This document shows positions 1 through 11,528 of a stretch of DNA of 64,000 bases, one piece after another; the first letter of the stretch is position 1, and each line of letters opens with the position of its first letter. The translations under genes were made by a program, and so were the position numbers. A model generated the notes under the pieces. The model saw nothing but the letters and a program-made list of their open reading frames with translations, made no database searches and had not been told where the DNA came from. The stretch comes from Paralvinella palmiformis (lineage: Eukaryota; Annelida; Polychaeta; Terebellida; Alvinellidae): contig JAODUP010000127.1 of the NCBI GenBank assembly GCA_025642065.1, forward strand, positions 201,501 to 265,500. Reading direction: 5' to 3'.

Positions 1-106
1 GATACTGTTGAGGAACAGGTATTTAATTTTTATTATTTATTTATTGGGCATCATTTTGTGTACCACACCACTAAAGCTCTCTTATTCGCAAAGACAAATT
101 AGATCA

Positions 107-1050
107 TTTATATGCAGATGACACCGAAAAGTATACATATCTTTATATACGACAGACACAGATCTTTCTCTTATTCAGCTAGATGACTGTCTCAGTGATA
201 TCTCTGGCTGGATGACAAACAATAGATATATTTAATTATTATAAGTAGATCCAGACAACTGAGCAAATTTACTCGTTTCTTCCCTCCGCCCATCCTTAAG
301 CATAGCATCACACCGTCACACACAATACGCAATCTTGGTGTTTCGTTTGCTAATGATTTTAATTTCAGGAAACATATTTCTTTGACATGTCGCTGCTGCT
401 TCTGCCATATTTGTGACCTTCATCGTATTCGTCACTATATTTCTCTTTCAGTCACTAAAACCATTACTACAGCACTCATTACTGTTAAACTTGATTACTT
501 TAACTGTCTTCTTCACAACATCGCATCTAAGGATATTGCAAAACTTCGGTGTGTTCAGAACTACTTAACCAGGGTTGTAACACGGTCTCCTCGATTTTCT
601 CATTCTGTACCACTCCTGAAATCACATCATTGGCTTCCTATTCAATCTCGCATCATTTTCAAATTCTGTGCCATTGCCTATTAAACTCTTTCTTCCGGAG
701 AACCTTCGTATCTATTATCCATGCTTTCGCTAGCACCCAAACTCAGATAGCTCCGTTGATCTGGTGTTCACTTGTGTGTCTGTTGCCAGGGTTAAAACTC
801 GTGCTGGCACTCATGTTTTTTTTCCCCCCAGTTATTGTTCCTACTCTTTGGAACTCACTCCCTGAACATGTTAAGTCATGAAGTAACCTAGTTTCTTTCT
901 GTCGCCATTTGAAAACACACCTTTTCAGACTTGCTTATCCCACCTATGTGTTCATTGCATCCGATCATTTGCTATGATATTTCCTAACCCTTCTACTAGG
1001 TTCGCCACGGAGTTCGATTCTTTTCGAGGTTATTGACACCATAGAAGTTG

Positions 1051-1091
<41 letters not shown>
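107..1091 (+). mobile_element. LINE reverse-transcriptase 3' fragment with (ATT)n tail
   Basis: This is a decayed non-LTR retrotransposon. The RT catalytic motif reads L-Y-A-D-D-T at 107-125. The C-terminal RT region (382-684) has the usual pattern of LINE thumb regions: LDYFNCLL, then IAKLRCVQN, then HHWLPI. After a frame change, a stretch near 840-880 reads LWNSLPEHVKS. It ends in a pure TTA/ATT tract at about 1047-1091, the usual 3' microsatellite tail of CR1/L2/Jockey-type elements. Frame changes and stops show it is inactive, and its 5' part is missing or outside the window. The clade is not certain. Confidence 0.8.
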
Positions 1092-1222
1092 GAAATTCTT
1101 TTGTCTAGCGGTAGCGTGTTGGACTTTGACCTCGCTTCATTATCGTTGGAGGTCGCTCGGCCCATTTTGTCTACCATTTGCACAAAAGTGGCCGTAAAAC
1201 ATCAATCATCATCATCATCATT
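1092..1222 (+). mobile_element. tRNA-headed SINE, family A (internally deleted)
   Basis: The A-box-like segment (GTCTAGCGGTAGCG) is followed by the family body (GGAGGTCGCTCGGCCCA, then CACAAAAGTGGCCGTAAAA) and an ATC-repeat tail. The copy at 60118-60300, on the opposite strand, has the same order plus a B box. This one lacks the B-box segment. It sits directly behind the ATT tail of the preceding LINE. Confidence 0.75.
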
Positions 1223-1229
1223 GCTGAAG

Positions 1230-4080
1230 AGCCAATGACACCAGATGATATCAGCCAGCAGGATGTCACTTACTCGATCACTGTTATTGACACAATAAGA
1301 ATAAAAATAAAGTAATACTTATTCCACACTCAAATCTGCAAATATTCTTTGGGGAGGATAGCAATCATATTATGAAATTCACAATAAATTACAGTAATAG
1401 GCCTATGTATCTATTATTCCACAAACAGAGGACGAGTTTCAGCAAGGCCCTGATATATATGGACATGAAGACAACATTGGAAAGCGAAAGTTGCCGCAAC
1501 AATTGGTCCCTTGCCAAACATCCGATTTAACTTGCCAGGTAGCGCTGATCCGATATCCGGGCAGTACAAGCAAAAAGATTGGAACAAAATATGTTGTGTA
1601 GTTGTTTCCAGCAAACAAGTGGATGGTGTGGCTTTTTGTGACGTTTTCTTCATGATGAAGGAAGTGGTCCACCTGGGTATAAAGGATTGCACGTACACTG
1701 CCTAAATACAACTTTTAAACTTTTTTACTTGGTCTTGAATGGATTAGAAGCATAACAAATTGATGTGTCAGCAGCTGTTTTTCAATAGCGTATCATTCAT
1801 GGCGCCCGTGAACAGTGTTTTTGGTCGGCTAATGTTGTATTTAATCTCCTCGACCTTGGGAAATATGAAGCGACAATTAAGTGTTACCATTTGTCTAATT
1901 CATAGCATCAAACTGTGTCGAAATATGCGTATTCATTTATTTGTTCGTGATTATCTGAATACTGGGACTGTGATCGACTTTCAGGTGTTTTGAATGCAGC
2001 CGATCAACTTTCTTGAATAAAAAAGCCTAGGTAAAAAGGAATTATGATCGAATATACAACATGGAATATTTTATCTATGCCTTGAATGACAAGGGCTGAT
2101 CTGATTTATTTAAAAAATCTTCCTTTAACTCTCCAAATACAACCATCGGATGGCTCAAATATCTACAGAAAGTGGTCTTCGCTGTCAGTGACGGTGGTGT
2201 ACATAAAACATATTTTATTCGGAAATAATTATCTCAAAGACATACCAACGAACAGTGTCGAAGGAATTGTTGTCTTGTTTCCCCGAACTGCCAGCTTATG
2301 GGTGAATATTAGTGACTACTTACTTGTACACTTTGGATATGGCCAAAACGGTGCTGCCACTTGTTGATCAAATGGCGTAACACTCGGTATGGATATGGAA
2401 AACGAAATTTTAATAATTTGTTAAATATTGAACCTTTTGTCAAAAGTTATAAAAATGGCTTTGTGTATTGGTGTACATTGTTACAATTTATTGGCAAGTG
2501 GGGAAATGAGTGATCAAAAACATTTGGCATATTGGGAGATATAGATTCTTCTTTTTCAAAGGTTATTTATGCTTATCGGTGCTACTTCTGTAATAAACAA
2601 TATTTATTGCTGAAACTAATCCATCTCTTCCTTTAAGAGCCAATGACCACCGATTTGAAATTGAAAGAACATCACTTGGGTTATTTAGTGTCAAGTAAGT
2701 TGAAATAAAAACTTTAAAATCAATAGAATGTATCTTGAAGCTCTGAAAATGTTTGTCACTAACACAACTTCAACAAACCGTTATTCTCCTAAAACATAAA
2801 AATATCAACCCAGTGAAACTTGGGTATATAAACCTCGAGCAATATGGTAATGCTAGACATTCTATGCACCCTAAAGGAGGCTTGAATAAGTCGAAACCGG
2901 TCGTTCCTATTTCGTTGATAATAATAATAAATTCTTTATTTTAGACATATTATCCATAGCTGCACATAGTAAATATTACATAATGAGTCGTTTAGAAAGA
3001 GAATTTAAAAAAGAACAGCCGTAGCCAGACATAATAATGTAATTCTATTATATCGCTAACATATAATTCTGTGGTTTATGTTTAAAATAGTATGCCACCA
3101 TTTACAAATATTTGACACAAGAGGAACGGATGAGTTTACAAATTTAGAAATAGTGGACTTTCTATCACAGACGGTAATTCGATTGATAAACACAGTATAT
3201 TGATTTACGCAGTAATTCTTCAAATGGTGGTATGTTTAAATTCACAAACATTTCACGAGCACAATTCAAAGTTGGCAAATTTAAGAATCCTCTTAAGCTA
3301 CTATGATAGAAAACCCTGAGTTTATCTAGCAGCTTCTCGGTACATTTAAACCTGAACGTACAACAATAGATATTGGAGCAAAATGGTTTTTAAAAAGTGG
3401 CATTTAACATATCATATGAACAATAATGCAATCGTCTAAGAAGTATATTTATATTTGCCAAATATTTCCTCGTTTGTCTTTTTACCTCACAGTCGTTTTC
3501 ATTATGGTTGATGTAAAAAAATTTGTTCAAAATGCTTATACAATATCTCTCTCATTTATACACACATTCACACAAGAAACACCGTAATATATATATATAC
3601 AATAAATAGAATTGATATTGTTACTATACCAGCATCATATAGTTGATTCGAATGTAAGGGACTGGTGCAGTAAGGTTTCATTATATATATATGACGCATC
3701 CATGATAATTTAAAACAGCTGCAATAAGACAAAATACAAAATGAAATGAATATCTAGAACATAACAACATACAAGTAAACCAGTTCCATTCTGTACAATA
3801 CAGTAGTCTAATTCACAATCAAATTACATGCCAACACAATACCACTATGCCAACAGTTTGAATAGTTTCATGGATGGCCAATCACATTCAAATAATCTGT
3901 TCATCACATTTTACATTATTTTGGTCAAATTATTATTAACATCGCCAAATTTATAAAAGACATATTCCCCAAAATAACAACAGTGCATAATACGTCCATA
4001 GTTGCAAACGTGTGAATAATATCTATAATAACAGACTCCAGTCCAAAATAAATATATTAGCCACCACACTTATATTGTCA
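1230..4080. other. AT-rich intergenic stretch
   Basis: I recognise no gene. The small open frames, for example at 1511-1705 and 2086-2367, carry no family motif and have no splice context I can support. Short TA runs occur near 3585 and 3685. Confidence 0.6.
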
Positions 4081-4084
4081 CTGT

Positions 4085-4480
4085 ACGTGTCTAGGTGAAC
4101 GCAAAAGAGGGCAAGCATCTTTTGGAACTTGATGTCAATAATGTCGTCTAAGGATTCCAATCGCTTCTTGAAAAGCAGTTCTTGTACGTGCATTTCTTAC
4201 TGCCCAGTCTGCAAAGTCCCTTCCAATATCAACTTCTTCACCGTCAGCATCTGACATAACCCATTCATAACTAGATATCACGTTGTCAGAATTGTCCGAT
4301 TCCTGATCATTTGTATCACCACTGTCGTTATTACAATACTGTGTATTGCTGTCATCTCTATATCGGCTTCGTCCTTATCACTGCTATTAGCTTTAGCAGG
4401 AGCCAGTACTTCAGCTTGATGCTTTCTCCAACTTTTCAAGTTGTGCATACAGTAATATTCTGTTTGGACCTAAGAATACT
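4085..4480 (-). pseudogene. Relic of a transposon-associated protein
   Basis: Read on the minus strand, a frame runs through an acidic stretch and then reads FADWAVRNARTRTAF and AIGILRRHY. After one in-frame TGA it continues HQVPKDACPLLRSPRHVQ. The block (I/L-L-R-R-H, then P-K-D-A, then L-L-R-x-P-R) resembles the N-terminal block of unclassified transposase-associated proteins common in marine invertebrates. A frameshift near 4330-4360 joins it to an upstream KSWRKHQAEV segment. The stop and frameshift mark it as dead. The family assignment is from memory of the motif only. Confidence 0.4.
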
Positions 4481-5328
4481 TGCACCAATATGAACAGTTT
4501 TAACTTAGTGCATACGTGTCAATGGGTGGGGGCCATGCGTACTGTAAAACCATTACTTATTTGCTGCCTTTTATTTGGCTAATTTCACGTAGGTGACCGA
4601 CCAACAACAAATATTATTGGGAGCGACTATTTGTTTGGTTTATGTTGAACTTATGGAGCATGGAAGGCTCGCGAAAATAAATGGCTGCAAATATGCAGTA
4701 AAGGGACCAGGGGCCTTTTTTCGAGTCAGCGACATGATATTAATTTTGAAACAAAATAATAGGTTTTAACCATGCAGCTTAAGTTTACTTTGATAATGTA
4801 AAAGATCATTGGATTATTATATGAACAACATCTGGTTTTGCCGTATATTTCTATCCGATTTTTATTAACTAAACTTAACCTACAATAACAATGTATCTAC
4901 TGTGACTTATGTGGCAATACATATAAAAGTAACTTTCCTATTATCAATACATCTTCCCTTGTTTTAAATATTAACTGGTTAGCTGTTGCTAATTACTCTA
5001 TTTGTTGTAACAAAATAAACAATTTATAATCATCTTAATTAGGAAAGATTTCAGTAATTTCAACATAAAATAGAGACCAAAGTTATCCATAGCAATGCTA
5101 AAATTGTAATAATGTATGCAAGATATTGAATGATAAATGGCTAAATAATTTGCTACCACATAAACTATGAAAATATATTTTTACATCTAATTCGCAACAT
5201 TCATATACATCTAATCTATATAATGTCAGATAAATGGATATCATGTAATGTAATCAATCAATATAATACAACGTAAATAAACCAATTAACATGTGATTTT
5301 TACATACGTATCTGTGCTACAGGCTGCT

Positions 5329-6508
5329 CTACAGTCTCTGGACCAGCAGTGTGAGTGACTGCAGGCATAATAGGATCTGCTGCTTGGGATGTTGGTTGTG
5401 TTGTACTTGTAATCTGCTCATCTGAGTGAGAGGCATAATCATCTTTGTCATAAAATTGCTCATGGGTCTTCCTGCGATGTGTCCTATTCCTTCATAAACC
5501 GTGCCCATCCTCAGTAATAACATTATAATATCTTGGGCTTTCAGAAGAACTGACCACTTGTGCCAATCTACTCCAACACTTGTTGTTATCATCCTGGATG
5601 TGCACAATATCACCATGCTTCAGGGGTTTAAGCTCCTTAGCACGTTTATTATAATAGCTAGGAGTGTTATTTTGAAATTTTGCATTAACCACATTAATGT
5701 GGTCCGATAATCTGAGAATCCTGTTGTGGAGTTTTCTTTCCATAAGTAACTCAACGGGCGAGTATCCACATGCCAGTGGACTGGATCTGTAACTAAGTAG
5801 TGCAATATATGGGTCGTTTCCTCATTATATGGTCTTAGTAAGCAGATTTGTTACAATTCCTACACCCTTTTCTGCCATACCATTAGACTGGAGATATCTT
5901 GGGCTTGATGTTGTTTGACTGAAACGATATTCTCTTGCAAACAAACGAAAGCATTCCGAGCTGAATTGGGGACCATTGTCACTGATCACTTGTTCTGGAA
6001 TTCCATGACGTGCAAACATGGATTTTACATGTGTAATTACAGTGTCTGGTGTTGTGTTTGTGAGCTATGTGATTTCTGGGTATTTTGAGTAGTAATCGAT
6101 TGCTAATAAATATGTCTTGTTTCCTAGCTGGAATAGATCCATACCAATCTTCTCCCATGGTTTTGTCTGGTCATGTTGTGTGATCGGCTCCTACTGCTGG
6201 GCCCTCTGACATGGAGTACAGGACATGATCATGACGGTACGTATTGTCTTCTCAATACCCATATATCCATCATGCAAACGACTTAGCATGAATGATTGCA
6301 TAGAGGAGGGTACTATTATCCTCTGGCCCTTCAGGAGTACACCATTCACTAAAGATATTTCTTCACTAAAACTGTAGTATGGTTGACATAAACGAGCACA
6401 TGGGCCAGACCATCCATCTAGAACATGTTTCAGCACTTGTGAAAGTTTATAGTCTGTTTTAGTTTCACGAGATATTTCCTTCATCTTCGGGTTTGATGCA
6501 CGGGACAA
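5329..6508 (-). pseudogene. Integrase of the Ty3/gypsy element
   Basis: Blocks in order on the minus strand are an H2C2-like segment ending C-T-P-C-Q-R-A (6508-6191), then the DDE core with I-S-D-N-G-P-Q-F and N-G-M-A-E-K-G (6019-5825), which supply the second Asp and the Glu. The C-terminal region (5743-5329) includes GDIVHIQDD, NKCWSRLAQVV and PRYYNVITEDG, the usual GPY/F-type tail. Stops and frameshifts separate the blocks. Confidence 0.75.
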
Positions 6509-6565
6509 TAGATCAGCCCATACTAAATGCTTGTTAGGCGTGAAGATCAGTTCAAATGTGTATGG

Positions 6566-6859
6566 CTAAAGTTTTAGTAACAATCTTTGGATCCTGGGTG
6601 GACAGTCTGATAAGTTACGTCTTGCAATACTGGTGAGTGGCTTGTGGTCTGTCTCTAGCATTATTTCTTTGCCATAAATATACTGGTGAAATTGTTCACA
6701 TCCAAATGCAATTCCAAGGGTTTCTTTTTCTATTTGTGCATAACGTGTTTCTGCACTTGTTAGTGTGCGCGATGCAAATGATACTGGGTGCCAGCGAGAA
6801 TCATGTTCTTGTAGGAGGACAGCTCCAATGCCGTCTTTGGACGCGTCTGAATATATCAT
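6566..6859 (-). pseudogene. RNase H of the Ty3/gypsy element
   Basis: The frame begins I-Y-S-D-A-S-K-D-G-I-G-A-V-L-L, which holds the first catalytic Asp. It then has RTLTSAETRYAQIEKE, holding the catalytic Glu, and TDHKPL. These are the standard gypsy RNase H blocks. It overlaps the RT frame end by a few bases and is out of frame with it. Confidence 0.8.
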
Positions 6860-7868
6860 TGTCGGTAGAGATGGATCGTAAAATTTAAGAACTGGCTCAC
6901 TTGTTTAACATAATTCCACTCGGCTTCATGTGTAGATATCCACCGGAATTCCACATCTGTTTCTAGTAAATGACGTATGTTTGCTGTTTCAGCTGACAAG
7001 TTATGGATAAACCTGCCTAGATACTTTATCAAACCAAGGCGTGTTTGGAGTTCATCAATATTTTTTGCTGCTGACATAGTCCTGATATCTGCTACCTTGT
7101 CATTATCTGGCTGTATTCCCTCAGCTGTCAGCTTGTCTCCAAAAACACTGATGCTTTGTACTTGAAATTGGCATTTGTTTCTGTTTAGTTTCAGTCCTGA
7201 TTTTCGTATACGATCCAGGACGATTTTGACGCGTTGATCATGTTGATCTTTGTTTCTGCCCCAGATAATTATGTCATCTATAAACCCTTGCACGTCATCT
7301 ATCCCTGCACACATTTGCGAGACTGTTTTATGGAATACCTCAGGACTTGAGCATATTCCAAACGGTAGTCGGTTGAAAGAGTACCGTCCAAATGGTGTAT
7401 TGAATGTACATAATCTGGCACTGGGCTTGTCCAGCTCAATCTGCCAGAATCGATTTGAAGCATCTAGTTTAGTGAACCACTTAGCTCCAGCCATCTCAGC
7501 TGTTATCTCTTTCTTTGTTGGTAGATGAAAATGTTCACGTTTAATGTTCTTGTTTAGGTCACGTGGATCAATACACAATCTAAGTTGACCAATTTTCTTC
7601 ACTACCAACCCACAGTTGAATTTACCCAATCTGTAGGCTCATCCACTTTAGAAACAATATTTAGTTTTTCAAGTTTGTTCAACATTTTGTGCAGTCTATT
7701 GCGCAATGAGATTGGTACTTTTCGTGGCCCTTGTACCACTGGAGATGCTTCCTCTTTAAGTTCAATGTGATGCTTCACCTGTAGGCATCCGATGCCTTTG
7801 AACACACCATATTCCTGGACCAGTTGTTTAATTCCTGGACTGTTTATAGCATATATTCGTTTCACCAA
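6856..7868 (-). pseudogene. Reverse transcriptase of the Ty3/gypsy element
   Basis: Two overlapping frames (7868-7602, then 7629-6856) carry the RT. The visible motifs are CIDPRDLN, TKLDASNRFWQIELD, FNRLPFGICSSPEVF and the catalytic G-F-I-D-D-I-I-I-W box, then KCQF and IKYLGRFI from the thumb. A frameshift at about 7610-7625 breaks the domain. The length is close to a normal gypsy RT. Confidence 0.85.
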
Positions 7869-8172
7869 TTCTAGGTGAATACAGGTATTTTTTTCCTAAA
7901 AGTGCAAAGTTATCTGTGTCTACGACTGCAAACATAACTTTATATGTCTTGTGTTTCAGTGTGAGGGTAAGCCTTGTCATTCCTACACACGGTATTGACT
8001 GGGTGTTATATGCTTCTAATTTGACACTGTTCTTTACGATTCTTTTCTTTGCTCGTATGTTTTCATAGTCTTACAATGGCAGTATATCCATTTGAGAGCC
8101 ACTGTCCAGTTTGTATGGGATGATAACATCTTCCGTTTCAATTGGCGTAATCCAATCATCGACATTTTCTGC

Positions 8173-8466
8173 TTAAATTGCATCGATCAAAAATGGCATG
8201 TCATCACTCTCTGTGTTTAAGGATTCATTTGGCAGTGATATATTGTTGATGGCTCCAACAAATAACGTGTCTGTATATACTTCCTGTTCATCATGTTCAT
8301 CAAGGGCATGGACCTTCTTGATCTTGTTTGTTTTGTGAGGGCTGTAGGCCTTGCAGACAGTTGCAAAGTGATTTAACTTCCCACATTTATGACATGTTTT
8401 ACCATGCGCTGGACAGTTACGAGCTTCATGTACTTTCCCACGGCTGTAACATTTGACTTGTGTCAC
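8173..8466 (-). pseudogene. Gag zinc knuckle and start of protease region
   Basis: A CCHC knuckle, C-H-K-C-G-K-L-N-H-F-A-T-V-C, follows a basic segment with a further CYSRGKVHEARNCPAHG-type finger. Such knuckles bind RNA in retroelement Gag. Downstream, at about 8085-8110, a Y-K-L-D-S-G-S peptide supplies the D-S-G aspartic protease active site, so the protease lies between this block and the RT. Confidence 0.75.
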
Positions 8467-8595
8467 GGTTCCACCACGCGCACCAACTTGAATCTGCCCT
8501 CGACCACGATAGGTAACGTTTCTGTATGCAGGTCTACGCAGAGCACCTGCGCGGAATGTTGTATTCTTTTGATTAACGAAATTAACATGTTTATC

Positions 8596-8990
8596 TCAGG
8601 TAGACTGGAGTAGTTTTAACTGTTTACTTGCCGTTTCTGCAGCTTTGCATAACTGAATAGCCTTGGGGAGGTCTAATTCAGCTTCACGGAGCAATCGTCC
8701 CTGAACTGTTGGATCGTTAGTTCCGATAACTATTTGATCAATAATTAAACTATCCCAAAACAACAGTTCTTTGTCAAGTTTGTAATATTTGTCAACCAAT
8801 TGTCAAACAGTTCATCCATTTTTGCATTCTCATTCTAACCACAAATCTCTCATACGTTTCGTTCATCTTGGACTTACAATACGCCTCAAATTTAGCCCGA
8901 ACTGAATCATATTTATCCTTCTCTTCATCCGTAAAAGTGAAGGTATTGTAGATTTCCAGAGCCTCCTGTCACAGTCAGAAAGATGGCAAT
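8596..8990 (-). pseudogene. Gag capsid remnant of the Ty3/gypsy element
   Basis: The minus strand encodes Gag-like segments in shifting frames: LMALATDSKSDKQRIAIF near 8980, then LKLDKELLFWDSLIIDQIVIG and LLREAELDLPKAIQLC-type sequence at 8799-8596. The last pattern is typical of the end of a Ty3 capsid domain. Frame changes occur around 8800-8940. Confidence 0.65.
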
Positions 8991-9236
8991 GCGCTGTTTA
9001 TCACTTTTAGAATCTGTCGCAAGCGCCATCAGATACAGTTCAAATGCTTGTATAAAACACTTCACCTACAATAACAATGTATCTGCGGTGACTTATGTGG
9101 CAATACATATAAAAGTATCTTTCCTATTATCAATACAATCATGGTGCCAAATGAAAGCCTGTAGCCAACTTTTGATAAGTCATCTACAATAACTTTTCAG
9201 CATTTTACAGATTTGATTTTTTTGATGGAAAATACC

Positions 9237-10200
9237 CCCCCCCCCCCCCTAGAGACTGAAAATAGCGACAATGTTGTAAAACAAATGTTTCCATGATCAT
9301 GAAACACAAACTAATGTGAAAATAAGTTATATCCAAGATGTGAAAATTTCTCATTCACTAAACATGGGATTTCTATTTTCTGGTCTAAAAAATTCCAGCC
9401 CTTCCCTGGAAGTCAAATGATGGTCCCTCCTTAACATTCACATGTCAACTACAGTACCTAGCGACGCGTAGACACGCATGCTGACAACTCGATCGATCAA
9501 TATTCAACAAAAGAAATGATATTTCAAGAAACTATACGCAGCATCATGTTTCATGACAATTCATATTACTAAATACACAAGTTTGGTACAACTTATTTAT
9601 ATAGTTACCGGAAAAAAAGATGCGTCAAGTGTCCTAGGATTTCTATAGTTTCGAAAAAAAATGGCCGCGCTGTGTTCAAATGAGCCAGGGAAGGCGTGAC
9701 GTCAGAATCCGGGGATTGATGGATAGATCTAGCTAGGGCGATATAGCTTGATAGCTGTGGCCAGAGAGTTGTGGATTGGTTTTGGGGTGTAATCAACTGA
9801 TCAATTAGGTGCGAAGTTCCACCAGATACCCCCATAACAGATATAGTCTACACACAATAACGGCTTCTCAAATGATAACCTTAAAATAGTAAATTATATA
9901 TGCTGGAAAATACAACATCACAATACCAATGTAAATCAAACACGATAAATATAGCCCAGGTACATTGAATATGCATTGGGTTCCCGTTGTGCGACGTCGC
10001 GATGTAATATCTACTTATTCCCAACATTGATCCAACATCGAGTCACAGGAAAAAGGTTTCCCATATTAGTCAAAATTAATGTCAGTGTTATTTATTAAAA
10101 TAAATTTCAGTATATATAATAATTTTTTCATTGAAATAAAGTTACAGTGGTTTTAAAACTTGCTTTGCTAGCATCTCATATGCCCGCAGCTTTAATCGAG
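9237..10200. other. Intergenic stretch with a poly-C tract and a TGACGTCA site
   Basis: A homopolymer C run lies at about 9235-9250. A CRE-type palindrome TGACGTCA lies at 9697-9704 in a locally GC-richer patch. The minus-strand open frame across 9605-9835 has no recognisable domain and I do not call it a gene. Confidence 0.5.
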
Positions 10201-10222
10201 AATATTCGGAAAACTTCGGAAT

Positions 10223-10230
10223 GTGACGTC
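10223..10230. promoter_or_regulatory. CRE palindrome TGACGTCA upstream of the THAP frame
   Basis: This is a perfect TGACGTCA, 81 bp before the THAP-frame ATG at 10311. CREB/ATF factors bind this palindrome. Whether it is used here is inference. Confidence 0.4.
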
Positions 10231-10310
10231 ATGTTTGTCAAGCATAGACGCCAAACACTCGCCGTGGACTTGTTTAACCTGCGTTATGGGTTCTATATTG
10301 TCTTTGTTAA

Positions 10311-10590
10311 ATGTGTAAAATAGTGTATTGTGCCACATATAATTGTGCAAATGGATCTGCCAGTAGATGGAGTATGCATTTATTTCCCAAAAACAATACT
10401 CGTTTTCGCGATTGGCTGCGAAACATGTATAGAGTGCAGTGGAAATCAACTTGCCAACTTACCACTTCGAATAACGTATGTTCGTTATTTCGCCGTCTAT
10501 GGCACAATTAGTTGGATATGACATGAAGAGTGTCAGGCTCACAGAAGATGCCATTCTAACCATATTCGACAAACTGGGTAATGCAAACTA
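10311..10590 (+). pseudogene. THAP zinc-finger exon, probably broken
   Basis: The frame from the ATG at 10311 follows the THAP (C2CH DNA-binding) pattern: Y-C-A-T-Y-N-C-A-N, then H-L-F-P-K-N, then R-D-W-L, then Q-W-K-S, then V-C-S. The expected His after the C-S pair (C-S-x-H-F) is missing, and the frame ends shortly afterwards. In another frame the typical C-terminal part continues: VRLTEDAILTIFDKL, matching the A-V-P-T-I-F end of THAP domains, followed by a GTAATG donor near 10577. So a small indel has probably broken it, or the assembly has an error here. THAP domains occur in host regulators and in P-element-type transposases, and I cannot tell which this was. Confidence 0.55.
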
Positions 10591-10908
10591 TTGGACATTC
10601 ACGCATTCGTGAATAAAGTAAAATTTCACTTATTCGCATTTTTTTTACTTAGGCCTACTCAAAGCTTTTTATGGCTGTCTATTGTAGACACTACTTAACT
10701 GTTAAAATAGTAGGTGTTCCGCTGAAGGTGGCACATTCCTGTATATGCCACACATGGGAGAGCCCCATGCATCTACCGGGCTCCCGTGTAATGACAAATA
10801 TGACTTTATTTAAAACGACGTTATGTGATAGGATGAGGTAAATATCCGCATTCAAGCCCAGTGTGTCGACTTAACAATTAAACTTATACCAACACAAACA
10901 AAAACACA

Positions 10909-11106
10909 CTAATCCAAATCTTGTTGTGGACCGAGGCTGGGTGTCGGCTGTACAGGTGGCTGCTCTAGATACACGTCTGCACTAGCTGCAGCTACTTCAT
11001 AAATAATACTGGCTGTGACCTTTTTCGCGCATTGTTCAAAAGTGTAGGGCTTGCTATCCCTGGAAATGTCAAAACTTTCGTCGGAATCTGACATTTTGTC
11101 TGTCAA
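10909..11106 (-). CDS. Small acidic ORF, possibly N-terminus of a P2X7-like protein
   Basis: The 65-aa frame begins MTDKMSDSDESFDIS and has a SKPYTFEQCAKK block, then an Ala-rich helix and a Pro/Gln-rich end. The Asp/Ser-rich start followed by P-Y-x-F-E resembles the N-terminus of the P2X7-C-terminal-like proteins that are numerous in molluscs, but the diagnostic Cys-rich domain is not visible. It could be a single exon or a relic. It diverges from the THAP frame on the opposite strand. Confidence 0.3.
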   Translation of the reverse strand: MTDKMSDSDESFDISRDSKPYTFEQCAKKVTASIIYEVAAASADVYLEQPPVQPTPSLGPQQDLD

Positions 11107-11169
11107 CTCGTCAAAGCACTTGTAAACAAATATGTGTTTATTTACTTCGATTTTTAAATTGCTTTTCCG

Positions 11170-11470
11170 TTACCTTTAAAGCATCATGAAAACATTTTTA
11201 AAACGTTATACTATTGTTCTTAAAACATTCTGAAAACAATTTTAAAACGTTATTTATAATATTTTTGAAAAGCTTAATTAAAACGTTTTTAAAACGTTAT
11301 TCATTATGTTTTGTAAAAGCATTACGAAAACATGTTTAAATGGTATTTATAATGTTGTTAAAGCATTATTAACATTAAAAACTATTTTAAACCCTACACT
11401 TTCACATCATAAAACCATTATCAAAAACATTTTATTAACATTTTTGTAAGCATTTATAAAATGTGTTAAA
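11170..11470. repeat. Degenerate tandem repeat rich in AAAACGTTAT
   Basis: About six imperfect copies of a 40-50 bp AT-rich unit are visible, centred on (A)AAACGTTAT and AAAACATT words. The array ends at the TA microsatellite at 11490. Confidence 0.6.
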
Positions 11471-11487
11471 ACATTTTTGGGTTTGCT

Positions 11488-11489
<2 letters not shown>

Positions 11490-11528
<39 letters not shown>

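Larger units (their letters stand above)
4878..9137 (-). mobile_element. Decayed Ty3/gypsy-type LTR retrotransposon between short direct repeats
   Basis: On the minus strand the order is Gag, protease, RT, RNase H, integrase, which is the Ty3/gypsy order. The coding blocks are listed separately. Two copies of a 74-bp sequence with 3 mismatches lie in direct orientation at 4878-4951 and 9064-9137, just outside the coding span. They may be LTR remnants, since the minus-strand copy begins TGTATTGATAA, but 74 bp is short for an LTR. Several frameshifts and stops separate the blocks, so the copy is not autonomous. Confidence 0.8.

Noticed and set aside
9605..9835. 76-aa minus-strand frame around the TGACGTCA site
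   Set aside because: No recognisable family and no splice or promoter support. The local GC-rich patch is enough to explain the open frame.
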